NCBI RefSeq assembly: GCF_014647755.1
Contig: NZ_BMPU01000001.1
Span: 682,001-746,000, forward strand
DNA from: Porphyromonas pasteri
Lineage (GTDB): Bacteria > Bacteroidota > Bacteroidia > Bacteroidales > Porphyromonadaceae
Reading direction: 5' to 3'
Length of the DNA: 64,000 nt
Shown: piece by piece, positions 33,103-42,265 of the stretch
Numbering within the stretch: position 1 is the first letter of the stretch
How the letters are laid out: each line of letters opens with the position of its first letter
Position numbers and translations under genes: made by a program
The notes under the pieces: generated by a model
Seen by the model: the letters and a program-made list of their open reading frames with translations, nothing else
Told to the model about the DNA's origin: nothing
Databases searched by the model: none

Positions 33103-35676
33103 GTGGAAGCCAAAGTCCCCTCCTCTACCTCGCACTACCTCCGCTCTTCGGTCCCAGTGATTGGGGTCGTCATCTTCTTCCTCTTCCTTGCGTTAGCTTA
33201 CTTCGCGCCCGCTGTCTTTGAGGGCCGTGAGCTCTTCCAGCAGGACGTCGCTGGTGCCAGCGGCAATGCTTCGGATGTCTACAAGCACATGGAGGCTACG
33301 GGGGAAGGCTTCTCCTACTGGACCAACAGCCTCTTCGGGGGGATGCCGATGTATCAGATCGCACCCTCCTACCCCTCGGTAGGCGTCATCCGCACGATAC
33401 AAGATGTGCTCACGCTGCAGTGGCCCTTCACGCTCCTACCAGGATATAGCTGGCTGCTCTTCGCCATGCTCGGTGGCTTCTATCTCTTCATGCGTGCCCT
33501 ACGTATGGAGCGCCTACCATCGGTGCTCGGGGCGATCATGTGGACCTTCTCCAGCTACTTCATCATCCTCATCACGGCAGGACATATATGGAAGCTGATG
33601 ACTCTCTGCTTCATCCCGCCGACGATCGCAGGGATCATACACACTTATCGCGGGCGCTACCTCCTCGGTGGCGCCATGACGGCTCTCTTCGCAGCGCTTC
33701 AGATCCTATCGAACCACGTGCAGATGAGCTATTACTTCGCCTTCCTCATTGTCTTCCTCCTCATCGGCTACTTCGTCGAAGCGCTGCGAGGGAAGGCTCT
33801 GCGTAGCTTCATCATCGCCACCTGCGTCACCCTCTTTGCAGGCGCTATCGCTATCGGCATCAACGGCTCGAACCTCTATCACACCTATGAATATGGGCAG
33901 GAGACGATCCGTGGTGGTAGCGAACTCACGCCCGAAGCTACCGAAGGCAACCAACAGCAAGTACAGGCTACCGCTAAGGGCCTCGACAAGGAATATATCA
34001 CCGCCTGGAGCTACGGCAAGGGCGAGACCTTCACGCTCCTTATCCCCAACCTCTACGGTGGTGCTTCGGGTGCGCTCAGCGAAGGCTCAGCAAATATGGA
34101 GGATGTACCTGCCGAATTCCAGCAGATCATCGGAGGTATGAACCACTACTGGGGTGATCAGCCCTTCACGGCGGGTCCCGTCTATGTCGGTGCCTTCGTC
34201 TTCTTCCTCTTCCTCCTCGGTATCTTCATCGTGCGTGGACCGCTGAAGTGGGCACTCCTTGCCGGTACGGCACTCTCTATTGCACTGGCGTGGGGTCACA
34301 ATATGATGTGGCTCACCGACCTCTTCATCGACTACATGCCACTGTACAATAAGTTCCGTACGGTGTCATCGATCCTCGTCGTCGCTGAATTTACCATCCC
34401 CGCACTCGCCGTGCTGGCACTGGTCGAATTCGCACGCCACCCGAAGGAAGTCCTCCAAGACAAGATCGCCGTATATGCGAGCCTTGCCCTGACACTGCTG
34501 CCCTGCCTCGTGCTATGGCTTGTACCTCAGACCTTCCTCGGGCTGATGAGTGACGCTGAGCATGAGATGTTCCGTCAGGCGATGGGTAATAGCCAGCTCC
34601 CCGTCTCCTCGATCATGAGTAGTCTGAAGGAAGTCCGTGCCGGTATCGTCTCGGCCGACGCAATCCGCTCAGCCATCGTCATCATCCTCTCCCTCGTCCC
34701 CTGCGTACTTTATGCTCAGGGGAAGATCAAGAAGTCCCTCCTCTTCGCCTCTATCGGCGTCATCACCCTCTGCGACCTCTGGCTCGTCGACAAGCGCTAT
34801 CTGAATGATGATCTCTTCATCCCCAAGGAAAGCGTCGAAGCACAGGCTCGTCCTGTGACCGCCGTCGACAAGGCTATCGCCGAGGATAAGGATCCTCACT
34901 ACCGTGTGATGAACCTCGCGGTCAATAGCTTCAACGACGCTACGACCAGCGCCAATCACCGTAGCGTAGGTGGCTACCACGCTGCTAAGCTCCGTCGCTA
35001 TCAGGACCTCATCGAGCGTCAGCTCGCCAAGCAGAACATGGAGGTCTACAACATGCTCGACACGCGCTACTTCATCTTCGCTGACCAAGAGCATGGCCTG
35101 CAGTATCAGAAGAACCCCGAGGCCTTCGGTCCCGCATGGTTCGTCAATGATATCCGCTGGGTCACGACAGCTGACGAAGAGATGTCCGCGCTGGATGATA
35201 CGCCCCTGCGCACTACGGCGGTCGTCGACAAGCGCTTCGAAGGCGAACTCTCGAGCTACAAGGCTGCTCCTGCCGCTGCTACTACAGATAGCCTCGCCAC
35301 GGATAGCCTAAAGCCCGCACCCGCTATCGGTCAGGTCGAGCTCCTCTCCTACGCTCCCAGCCAGGCGAAGTACCGTGTCACGACCGATGTACCTCGTCTC
35401 CTCGTCTTCTCTGAGATCTACTATCCTCACGGATGGCACCTCACGCTTGACGGCAAGGAAGAGCTCCCTCTGGTACGTGCCGACTACACGCTTCGTGCAG
35501 CCTACATCCCTGCAGGGACACACGAGCTGATGATGACCTTCGACCCCGCTTCGATTCATCGTACCGAGCTGGTCGCTAAGATCTGCACCGCCCTGCTCGC
35601 CCTACTCCTCCTCGCCTCCCTCGTCCAGCCCTTCCTCAAGCGCAAGGACAAGAAGGCTACGACTCCGCAACATTAA
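33103..35676 (+). CDS. YfhO-family polytopic membrane protein
   Basis: An 857-residue inner membrane protein with about 12-13 hydrophobic helices (first at about 18-38, many between 100 and 560, last near 835-850) and a large extracytoplasmic region (about 570-820) of mixed character, followed by a C-terminal helix and a basic tail. The FFEGRELFQQDVAGASGNASD loop (seen as GRELFQQDVAG), SYWTNSLFGGMPMYQI and the distal HGWHLTLDG are typical for the Bacteroidetes YfhO group. In Firmicutes YfhO is implicated in glycosylating lipoteichoic acid; in Bacteroidetes the substrate is unknown. Start: GTG at 33103, the first in-frame start after the promoter. The next gene follows by 28 bp, so they may form an operon. 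Confidence 0.85.
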   Translation: MEAKVPSSTSHYLRSSVPVIGVVIFFLFLALAYFAPAVFEGRELFQQDVAGASGNASDVYKHMEATGEGFSYWTNSLFGGMPMYQIAPSYPSVGVIRTIQDVLTLQWPFTLLPGYSWLLFAMLGGFYLFMRALRMERLPSVLGAIMWTFSSYFIILITAGHIWKLMTLCFIPPTIAGIIHTYRGRYLLGGAMTALFAALQILSNHVQMSYYFAFLIVFLLIGYFVEALRGKALRSFIIATCVTLFAGAIAIGINGSNLYHTYEYGQETIRGGSELTPEATEGNQQQVQATAKGLDKEYITAWSYGKGETFTLLIPNLYGGASGALSEGSANMEDVPAEFQQIIGGMNHYWGDQPFTAGPVYVGAFVFFLFLLGIFIVRGPLKWALLAGTALSIALAWGHNMMWLTDLFIDYMPLYNKFRTVSSILVVAEFTIPALAVLALVEFARHPKEVLQDKIAVYASLALTLLPCLVLWLVPQTFLGLMSDAEHEMFRQAMGNSQLPVSSIMSSLKEVRAGIVSADAIRSAIVIILSLVPCVLYAQGKIKKSLLFASIGVITLCDLWLVDKRYLNDDLFIPKESVEAQARPVTAVDKAIAEDKDPHYRVMNLAVNSFNDATTSANHRSVGGYHAAKLRRYQDLIERQLAKQNMEVYNMLDTRYFIFADQEHGLQYQKNPEAFGPAWFVNDIRWVTTADEEMSALDDTPLRTTAVVDKRFEGELSSYKAAPAAATTDSLATDSLKPAPAIGQVELLSYAPSQAKYRVTTDVPRLLVFSEIYYPHGWHLTLDGKEELPLVRADYTLRAAYIPAGTHELMMTFDPASIHRTELVAKICTALLALLLLASLVQPFLKRKDKKATTPQH

Positions 35677-35704
35677 CCCTTCATCATATTTATCCCAAGC
35701 AGCA

Positions 35705-37408
35705 ATGATCAAGCAAGTGATCACAGGCGCCCTCGTATCGGCGACTGTCTTACTCACCGCAAGCAGCTGTAGCCAAAAGCTACGCCCCATGACGGCCGAT
35801 CAAGTCAAGGCCGAACCTCAGCCCCTCGAAGTCGTCGGGGGCAAAGTACCTGTAGCCGTCCACCTCACCTTCCCCGCGAAGTGGTTCCCCAAGGATGCTA
35901 CGCTGACCATCGTCCCTATCCTCCGCTATCAGGGCGGTGAGAAGTGGGGCAACGGCACCACCTTCCAGGGCGAAAAGGTCTACGGCAACGACCGTATCGT
36001 GTACCATGCTAATGGCTCCAACGCCACCGTCAACTTCGTCCTGCCCTACGTCCCCGCTATGGCAAAGAGCGAGCTCTACCTCAACTTCAAGGGTAAGCAG
36101 GGTAGCCGCACGGTCAAGCTCCCCGACCTCAAGGTCGCTGATGGCGTGATCGCAACCGAAGCCCTCGCTACGCTCGCAGGTGTGACGCCCGTCATCTCTC
36201 CCGACGGCTTCCAGCGCGTCATCAAGGAGGCATATGATGCCAACATTATGTTCCTCATCCAGCAGTCCAACGTCCGTAGCTCCGAGCTGAATAAGGACGA
36301 GGTGCAGGAGTGGAAGTACACCGTACAGAACGCTAAGGAAACTCCCAACCAGGAGGTATCTGTCGAAGTCCAGGCCTACGCCTCCCCCGATGGAGGTAAG
36401 GAGCTGAACGAAAAGCTCAGTGCTTCGCGTGAGAAGAACACCACGGCACAGCTCAAAACAGCCTTCAAGCAGCAGAAGATGTCTGACGTCGCTATCGACG
36501 CTCACTACACCGCTCAGGACTGGGAAGGCTTCAAGAAGCTCGTCGAGCAGAGCGACTTCCAGGACAAGGAACTCGTACTTCGCGTACTGAGCATGTACCC
36601 CGACCCCGAGCAGCGTGAGCATGAGATCCGCAATATCTCGGCTGTCTTCAGCAAGCTCGCAGATGAGGTCCTCCCCAAGCTCCGTCGCTCTCGCCTCATC
36701 GCTAACGTCAAGATCATTGGCAAGAGCGATGCTGAGATCCAGAGCCTGCTGGAGAAGTTCCCCAGCGCACTTACTGTCGAAGAGCTCCTCTACTCGGCTA
36801 CCCTCACCGATGACGTAGCTCAGAAGGAGAACATCTACAAGCTCGTCATGCAGAAGTACCCCAAGGACTACCGCCCATACAACAACGTCGGCTCACTCTG
36901 CCTGCAGCGTGGTGACTATGAGGCTGCCCTCGTATGGTTCGACCGTGCGCTCAAGCGTAAGGACAACCCCGAGACGAAGGTCAACCTCGGCCTGCTGGCT
37001 CTGAAGGATGGCGACCTCAACAAGGCCACCTCACTCATCGCTGAAGGTAGCTCTATGCCCGGCGTAGGTGACGCTCTCGGCTTCCTCTATCTGCGTCAGG
37101 GCGACTACGCCAAGGCTGAGACGGCCTATGGTGATGTCACGACGAACAATGCTGCCGTAGCACAGATCCTCAACCGCAACTACAGCAAGGCTATCAAGAC
37201 GCTCGAAGCTATCGCTAAGCCCGATGCTACGACCGACTACCTCCGCGCTATCGTAGCTGCTCGCATGGGTGACTCAGCTAAGGCTATCTCTTCACTCCAG
37301 AAGGCTCTGCAGAAGGATCCCAGCCTCACCTCTCGCATCGATGCTGACCTCGAGTTTGCTTCACTGCGAGGTCTGAAGGACTTCGCTCAGCTGACGCGCC
37401 TCTACTAA
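35705..37408 (+). CDS. Outer-membrane-type lipoprotein with TPR repeats
   Basis: A 567-residue lipoprotein: signal ending in LTASSC with the acylated Cys at about residue 22 followed by Ser-Gln-Lys. Residues 40-150 form a beta-rich domain (VPVAVHLTFPAKWFPKDA, FVLPYVPAMAKSELYLNFKG); residues 220-300 (VSVEVQAYASPDGGKELNEKLS...REKNTTAQLK) resemble an OmpA-like peptidoglycan-binding motif (the A-Y-A-S-P-D-G and S-x-x-R-x pattern); residues 370-560 contain TPR repeats (DYRPYNNVGSLCLQRGDYEAALVWFDRAL and following). The combination suggests a periplasmic scaffold anchored to the outer membrane. Such proteins are widespread in Bacteroidales without assigned role. Follows the YfhO gene by 28 bp. Confidence 0.82.
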   Translation: MIKQVITGALVSATVLLTASSCSQKLRPMTADQVKAEPQPLEVVGGKVPVAVHLTFPAKWFPKDATLTIVPILRYQGGEKWGNGTTFQGEKVYGNDRIVYHANGSNATVNFVLPYVPAMAKSELYLNFKGKQGSRTVKLPDLKVADGVIATEALATLAGVTPVISPDGFQRVIKEAYDANIMFLIQQSNVRSSELNKDEVQEWKYTVQNAKETPNQEVSVEVQAYASPDGGKELNEKLSASREKNTTAQLKTAFKQQKMSDVAIDAHYTAQDWEGFKKLVEQSDFQDKELVLRVLSMYPDPEQREHEIRNISAVFSKLADEVLPKLRRSRLIANVKIIGKSDAEIQSLLEKFPSALTVEELLYSATLTDDVAQKENIYKLVMQKYPKDYRPYNNVGSLCLQRGDYEAALVWFDRALKRKDNPETKVNLGLLALKDGDLNKATSLIAEGSSMPGVGDALGFLYLRQGDYAKAETAYGDVTTNNAAVAQILNRNYSKAIKTLEAIAKPDATTDYLRAIVAARMGDSAKAISSLQKALQKDPSLTSRIDADLEFASLRGLKDFAQLTRLY

Positions 37409-37445
37409 GCAGGATCGCTCCTTAGACGAGCGACCACAAATACGT

Positions 37446-37485
37446 CACCGGGCGGCTACCTCACGATGGAGGTGGCCGCCCGGTG
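37446..37485 (+). terminator. Hairpin between convergent genes
   Basis: CACCGGGCGGCTACCTC (37446-37462) pairs with GAGGTGGCCGCCCGGTG (37469-37485), one mismatch. It lies between the ends of the TPR lipoprotein gene (+) and fmt (-); no T tract, so it may act in both directions weakly. Confidence 0.6.
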
Positions 37486-37531
37486 GCATATAAGGAGATA
37501 GCTCTCTCGGGAGCTAATCTATGAGAAAGGC

Positions 37532-38488
37532 TTACTTCAGATGGAGTCCATTGAGGAAGGCTGAGGCAGGCATCGCCTTCTTCCCCGCTGGCTGTAGGGT
37601 CTTGATAGCAAGACGCCCCGCAGAGGTCTGAATCTCCAGACTACGTCGGCCCGTGATGATGACAGAGCCGATGGGGTGCTCCTCCGTGGGGAGCTCTTCA
37701 CCGCTGACAGCCGTCTCCAGGATCTTAAAGGGCTGAGCTTCTTCACCAGCAAAGGAAAGGAGGCACCATGCTGCAGGGTAAGGAGACAGACCACGCACGA
37801 GATTATTCAGCTCTACCGCTGGGCGATCCCAGTGTAGCTGGGTATTCTCCTTCGTCAGCTTAGGCGCATGCGTGGGATTCGCCTCATAGAGGCTCTGGGG
37901 CTTAGCCTTGGGCTCTTCATCTGCGAGGAAGAGGTCGACACTGCGCTGGAGCGTCTCTGCTCCGAGGAGCATCAGCTCATCGTGGATCTTCCCCACACAA
38001 TCCTCTGGCCCGATAGGTAGGCTCGCTTGCAAGAGGATATCCCCGGTGTCGAGCTCATGGCGCAGGCGGAAGGTCGTGACCCCCGTCTCCGTCTCGCCAT
38101 TGATGATCGACCAATGGATGGGAGCTGCACCACGGTACTTAGGCAGGAGTGAGCCGTGGAGGTTGATCGTCCCGAAGCGGGGGAGTGACCAGACGACCTC
38201 GGGGAGCATACGGAAGGCGACCACGATACCGAGATCGGGGCGTAGTTCCTTCAGGCGACCGACGAAGGCTTCATCCTTGAGTCGCTCAGGCTGGAGGACC
38301 TCGAGTCCTACCGATTCGGCGTAGATCTTGATGCTGCTCTGCTTGAGCTTATGCCCACGACCTGCGGGCTTATCAGGCATCGTGACGACTGCCACGATGT
38401 TGTATCCACCTTCGACGAGGCGCTGGAGGGACGGCAGGGCAAAGTCCGCCGTCGCCATATATACGATACGTAGATCTTCTTTCTTCAT
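37532..38488 (-). CDS. fmt: Methionyl-tRNA formyltransferase
   Basis: Formylates initiator Met-tRNA using 10-formyl-tetrahydrofolate, in the cytoplasm. The start taken is ATG 38488 (MKKEDLRIVYMATADFALPSL), 318 residues, since the earlier start at 38515 overlaps the promoter box. Motifs: catalytic NLHGSLLPKYRGAAPIHWSIINGETETGV-type segment (visible as HGSLLPKYRGAAPIHW), VTMPDKPAGRGHKL, and DTGDILLQ; the C-terminal OB-like tRNA-binding domain spans about 205-318. Length normal. Stands alone, convergent with the TPR lipoprotein gene and divergent from rplY. Partner of the deformylase at 1290-1856. Confidence 0.96.
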   Translation of the reverse strand: MKKEDLRIVYMATADFALPSLQRLVEGGYNIVAVVTMPDKPAGRGHKLKQSSIKIYAESVGLEVLQPERLKDEAFVGRLKELRPDLGIVVAFRMLPEVVWSLPRFGTINLHGSLLPKYRGAAPIHWSIINGETETGVTTFRLRHELDTGDILLQASLPIGPEDCVGKIHDELMLLGAETLQRSVDLFLADEEPKAKPQSLYEANPTHAPKLTKENTQLHWDRPAVELNNLVRGLSPYPAAWCLLSFAGEEAQPFKILETAVSGEELPTEEHPIGSVIITGRRSLEIQTSAGRLAIKTLQPAGKKAMPASAFLNGLHLK

Positions 38489-38512
38489 CTGTTTATAGGG
38501 GCTATGGTGGAG

Positions 38513-38520
38513 CAAAGCTA
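38513..38520 (-). promoter_or_regulatory. Promoter -7 box for fmt
   Basis: TAGCTTTG on the minus strand, 24 bases upstream of the ATG at 38488. Confidence 0.6.
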
Positions 38521-38616
38521 CAAAGAATTGCCCTATCGGCTGGAGGGAGAGGAAGCTGAGGCCTTGGAAGCACCAGCTATTCGCAGAGGATATGTCGGGA
38601 TGTCGATGAAAATCAC

Positions 38617-38624
38617 TACCTTTG
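38617..38624 (+). promoter_or_regulatory. Promoter -7 box for rplY
   Basis: TACCTTTG followed by CG, giving a leader of about 115 bases before the ATG at 38745. The long leader of a ribosomal-protein gene could carry control, but I recognise no motif. Confidence 0.6.
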
Positions 38625-38744
38625 CGCCGTTCGACGATTGTCTCGAAAGACGAGAAGCCCTCCTTCCTCCGCGGACAGAGAGGACTCGTGTGATGGGAAA
38701 TTAGAAGACACTAATTTTGAGTAACACAATTTAAAACAAAGAGA

Positions 38745-39320
38745 ATGAAGACTTTCCAACTCTCAGGCCAGCTCCGCAACGAGCTCGGTAAGAAGGCCGC
38801 TAAGGGCCTCCGCGCTGGTGATCAGATCCCCGCAGTCCTCTACGGAGGCAACGAAGTACTCCACTTCACCGTAAGCCAGGATGGCGTACGTAACCTCGTC
38901 TACTCTCCAGACATCTTCGCTATCGACATCGACATCGAAGGCCGTCAGGTCAAGGCTGTCCTCAAGGACCTCCAGTTCCACCCCGTCACTGACGCTATCC
39001 TCCACCTCGACTTCCTTCAGGTAGAAGCTAACAAGCCTATCGTCATGGAAGTTCCCGTCGTCCTCACTGGTCACGCTGAAGGTGTGAAGGCAGGGGGTAA
39101 GCTCAGCCTCGAAATGCGTAAGCTCAAGGTACGCGCTCCTTACACGGAGATCCCCGAGAAGCTCTTCATCGACGTTACGGAGCTTGGTCTTGGTAAGACC
39201 ATCCAGGTCGGTGCCCTCAGCTTCGAAGGTCTCGAAGTCATCAACGCTAAGAACGCTGTCGTCTGCGCCGTTAAGCTCACCCGTGCTGCACGTGGTGCTA
39301 TGGCTAAGGGCAACAAGTAA
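38745..39320 (+). CDS. rplY: Ribosomal protein L25 (general stress protein Ctc form)
   Basis: 5S rRNA-binding protein of the large ribosomal subunit. The 191-residue product is the long CTC/TL5 form: an N-terminal L25 beta-barrel (1-95, with GLRAGDQIPAVLYGG and VLKDLQFHPVTDAILHLDF) and a C-terminal TL5-type beta domain (96-180, with VPVVLTGHAEGVKAGGKLSLEMRKLKV-type pattern, conserved GVK-GG). The C-terminus is short and basic (ARGAMAKGNK). Typical of Bacteroidetes. Followed by a strong terminator; probably monocistronic. Confidence 0.96.
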   Translation: MKTFQLSGQLRNELGKKAAKGLRAGDQIPAVLYGGNEVLHFTVSQDGVRNLVYSPDIFAIDIDIEGRQVKAVLKDLQFHPVTDAILHLDFLQVEANKPIVMEVPVVLTGHAEGVKAGGKLSLEMRKLKVRAPYTEIPEKLFIDVTELGLGKTIQVGALSFEGLEVINAKNAVVCAVKLTRAARGAMAKGNK

Positions 39321-39377
39321 GCCACAGCTCAGCCTAAGCGATAGAGCACCTCTGCGTGCTCCCATCGCCCAACCTAC

Positions 39378-39412
39378 AGAGGCTATCCCTACCACATGTA
39401 GGGGTAGCCTCT
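39378..39412 (+). terminator. Intrinsic terminator after rplY
   Basis: AGAGGCTATCCCTAC (39378-39392) pairs with GTAGGGGTAGCCTCT (39398-39412), followed by CTTCTTCT. Confidence 0.85.
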
Positions 39413-39461
39413 CTTCTTCTCCCTCCTTCCCTCTCCCAGCTTATGTAGTCCCGACCATCAG

Positions 39462-41003
39462 ATGTCCCTTCGCGCTCACCTATTCCTTCTCCTCAGCCTT
39501 TTTGCTCTCACCGCACCAGTCTACTCGCAGCCTTACCCCGAAGCTATCGAGATACTGCGCCACTATGAGCAGCGTCCTGGGGTACGTGTCACAGCTCTCG
39601 TACGCGACCTCCAGACGGGAGAGCCCGTACTTGCTCACCGCACGTCCGAAGCCTTCCGCCCCGCCTCGCTGGTGAAGATCCCCACGACGGGAGCCTTCCT
39701 CGCACTACGTGGGCACGACTACCGCTTCCATATCCCCGTGATGATCCGCGGGCAGGTCGATGGCGAGACACTGCACGGGGACTTGGTACTGAAGGCCTCT
39801 GCAGATCCATCACTCGGCTCACACTACATCCCCAATCAGAAGCGCCTCATCAGCGAAGTCAAGGCGCTGCTTGAGGAGCGTGGGATCAGCCGTATCACGG
39901 GACGTCTAATCATTGATCTCAAGGGCTTCCCCCGTCCGTTCTTCAATGAGACTTGGGCCGACGAAGACCTTGACGAGTACTATGGTGCTCCCATCTCAGG
40001 ATTTAACATCGCAGACAACTACGCCGACCTCTACCTCTTCTCCAGCGATGGGGAGCAGCCAGTCGTGGAGCCAAATGTCGCCTCACTCCTCGTCCCCACA
40101 CGTCAGGAGCTACTTCTCGGTGGTTCAACACGACTGGACCTCACCCCGATGCGTAGAGCCGACACCCTCCTCATCTCGGGGACCGTACGCGAAGGCCTCT
40201 CGGGTCGGCACCTACGCTGGACGATGCCTGACCCTCCCAGCTACGCCACGATGTGGCTCAATGAAGGCCTGCGCCTCGAGGGTATTGACCTACAAGATCG
40301 CCCAGAGCTCAACTATGACGAGCTCATCACGGGTCTCGATACGCTCGGCTACTACACTTCACTCCCTGCAGATACCCTCGCGAAGATCACGAACGTCCGC
40401 AGCTCCAATATCTATGCTGAAGGCCTTGCCTATGCACTCAATAGCTACGAGCAGCGCAAGACAGGTCAGCCTACGGTGATGCGCTCCTACTGGCGAGAGC
40501 GTCTGGGACTTACTCCGACCGAATTCTACCCTATGGATGGCTCTGGGCTCAGCCCCGAGGGACACCTCTCCTCCGGTGCACTCAGCCTCATCCTCTCAGA
40601 GCTCTGGCGTGACCAAGCACTGCACAAGCCTTTCTTAGCCTCACTCCCCGAGGCGGGCGTTGAGGGCACAGTGCGCAGTCTCTCCATCCCGAGCGAAGTG
40701 ACCGCCTACCTCAAGAGTGGCTCTATGCGCGGCGTACGTGGCTATGCAGGCTACCTCCTTCATGAGGACAAGTGGTACAGCATCGTCTACATCGCCAACG
40801 GAGCCATCAATAGTGCCGAGGCGCGTGCGACCTTCACCCGCCTCTTGACAGGGCTCTTCACCCAGCAGCCTCTTCCTCCGCTCCCTGCCCCCACGAAGAA
40901 GGTAGCAACCAAGGGGAAGAAGCATAGTGAGCACAGCAAGAGTAGCAAGAAGGCTTTGCACAAAGCCTCCTCTAAGTCCTCACGCAAGGGAAAGAAGCGT
41001 TAG
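39462..41003 (+). CDS. dacB: D-alanyl-D-alanine carboxypeptidase/endopeptidase (PBP4 family)
   Basis: Penicillin-binding protein of the class C type that trims D-Ala or cleaves cross-links in periplasmic peptidoglycan. 513 residues: signal peptide (MSLRAHLFLLLSLFALTAPVYS), then the active-site SxxK at Ser69-Lys72 (PASLVKIPTT), the large inserted domain between motif I and II typical of PBP4, SxN as SSNIYAE, and KTG replaced by the usual KSG in LKSGSMRGVRGYAGYL. The C-terminal 35 residues are almost entirely Lys, Ser, His, Ala and Arg and extend beyond the PBP4 fold. Such a tail is unusual and might bind the cell wall or lipopolysaccharide. Separated from rplY by a terminator. Confidence 0.92.
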   Translation: MSLRAHLFLLLSLFALTAPVYSQPYPEAIEILRHYEQRPGVRVTALVRDLQTGEPVLAHRTSEAFRPASLVKIPTTGAFLALRGHDYRFHIPVMIRGQVDGETLHGDLVLKASADPSLGSHYIPNQKRLISEVKALLEERGISRITGRLIIDLKGFPRPFFNETWADEDLDEYYGAPISGFNIADNYADLYLFSSDGEQPVVEPNVASLLVPTRQELLLGGSTRLDLTPMRRADTLLISGTVREGLSGRHLRWTMPDPPSYATMWLNEGLRLEGIDLQDRPELNYDELITGLDTLGYYTSLPADTLAKITNVRSSNIYAEGLAYALNSYEQRKTGQPTVMRSYWRERLGLTPTEFYPMDGSGLSPEGHLSSGALSLILSELWRDQALHKPFLASLPEAGVEGTVRSLSIPSEVTAYLKSGSMRGVRGYAGYLLHEDKWYSIVYIANGAINSAEARATFTRLLTGLFTQQPLPPLPAPTKKVATKGKKHSEHSKSSKKALHKASSKSSRKGKKR

Positions 41004-41042
41004 CCAAAGAGGCTAATAGCGTGCTACATGGGTGGATAGTCG

Positions 41043-41050
41043 TATATTTG
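41043..41050 (+). promoter_or_regulatory. Promoter -7 box for porV
   Basis: TATATTTG followed by CG, 64 bases before the ATG at 41115. Confidence 0.65.
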
Positions 41051-41114
41051 CGCCATGGTACAACTCGGTATCCTTCTCTAATCCCCCCTTCCATAGGGAG
41101 CATACCCCAGGAAT

Positions 41115-42260
41115 ATGACCCAAAAGACAACCCTTACGGCACTCGCTCTCTGCACTCTCGCATGCTTCGGAAGTGCCAAGGCCCAGGAAGCCCGTTACTT
41201 CAATCCCGTAACGGCTGCGGTACCATCGCTGCAGATTAGCCCCGATGCACGGGCCTCTGGTATGGGCGATGTCGGTGTATCGACCATAGCCGACCCCTAC
41301 TCTCAGTATTGGAATCCCGCTAAGTTTGCCTTCATAGATAGTAAGGCCGGCTTATCTCTCGGCTATACTCCTTGGCTATCGCGACTGGTGAGTGACATTG
41401 CACTGATGCATGCTGGCGGTTACTTCCGTATCGGGAGTGACAGTACCCAGACCATCGGTGCTTCGCTCCGCTACTTCACCATGGGTAAGCTCACGACATG
41501 GGATGCTTCGGGGAAGAGCCTCGGAGTATCGCACCCCAATGAGTTTGCCATCGATGCGAGCTACGCCCGTAAGCTCTCTCCCAACTTCTCCCTCGCTGTA
41601 GCCCTGCGCTACATCCATTCGGATCAGGGAAGCCGTGAGCAAGGTGACCGCCCTGGGTCGGCCTTCGCCGCCGACATCGCGGGCTACCACCAGAAGTACA
41701 TCACGATCGGTGGGGCTGAGTGCCTGTGGACAAAGGGCTTCAACATCCGCAATATCGGCACGAAGATCTCCTTCGACGGAGGGATGACTTCCTCCTTCAT
41801 CCCCACGAATCTCGGTCTGGGTACGGGACTTCTCTACCCCATCGACAAGGAGAACATGATCTCCGTAAACCTCGAGGCTAATAAGCTCCTCGTCCCCACA
41901 CCACCCACGGGAGATGTACAGAAGATCGCTGACTACCGGAAGACCTCTGCCATCGCTGGGATCTTCAAGAGCCTCGGCGATGCACCTGGTGGCTTCGGTG
42001 AAGAGCTCAAAGAAATCCGTTGGAGCCTCGGTGCCGAGTACAACTACTGCGATAAGTTCTTCGTGCGTGCTGGCTACAGCTATCTCCATCCCAACAAGGG
42101 GAACCTACAAGCCCTCACCGCTGGGGCAGGCTTCCGCATGAGCGCCTTCCGCATCGATGCCTCCTACCTCATCTCTACGATCTCCGACAATCCACTCGAT
42201 CAGACTCTCCGCTTCACGCTGGCCTTCGATATGGACGGCATCCGCGGACTACTCAAGTAA
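41115..42260 (+). CDS. porV: Type IX secretion system outer membrane protein PorV (LptO)
   Basis: Outer membrane beta-barrel of the type IX secretion system: it receives CTD-bearing cargo from the SprA translocon and shuttles it to the PorU sortase-like attachment complex. 381 residues, with a signal peptide (MTQKTTLTALALCTLACFGSAKA) and the PorV features PSLQISPDARASGMGDVGVST, DPYSQYWNPAK, YFTMGKLT, EFAIDASYARKL and a C-terminal strand ending in FDMDGIRGLLK. In P. gingivalis porU lies directly upstream of porV; here a D,D-peptidase gene is there instead, so porU must be elsewhere. ispF follows after 5 bp, suggesting one transcript. The C10 protease at 53.6 kb is a likely client. Confidence 0.93.
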   Translation: MTQKTTLTALALCTLACFGSAKAQEARYFNPVTAAVPSLQISPDARASGMGDVGVSTIADPYSQYWNPAKFAFIDSKAGLSLGYTPWLSRLVSDIALMHAGGYFRIGSDSTQTIGASLRYFTMGKLTTWDASGKSLGVSHPNEFAIDASYARKLSPNFSLAVALRYIHSDQGSREQGDRPGSAFAADIAGYHQKYITIGGAECLWTKGFNIRNIGTKISFDGGMTSSFIPTNLGLGTGLLYPIDKENMISVNLEANKLLVPTPPTGDVQKIADYRKTSAIAGIFKSLGDAPGGFGEELKEIRWSLGAEYNYCDKFFVRAGYSYLHPNKGNLQALTAGAGFRMSAFRIDASYLISTISDNPLDQTLRFTLAFDMDGIRGLLK

Positions 42261-42265
42261 AATAT

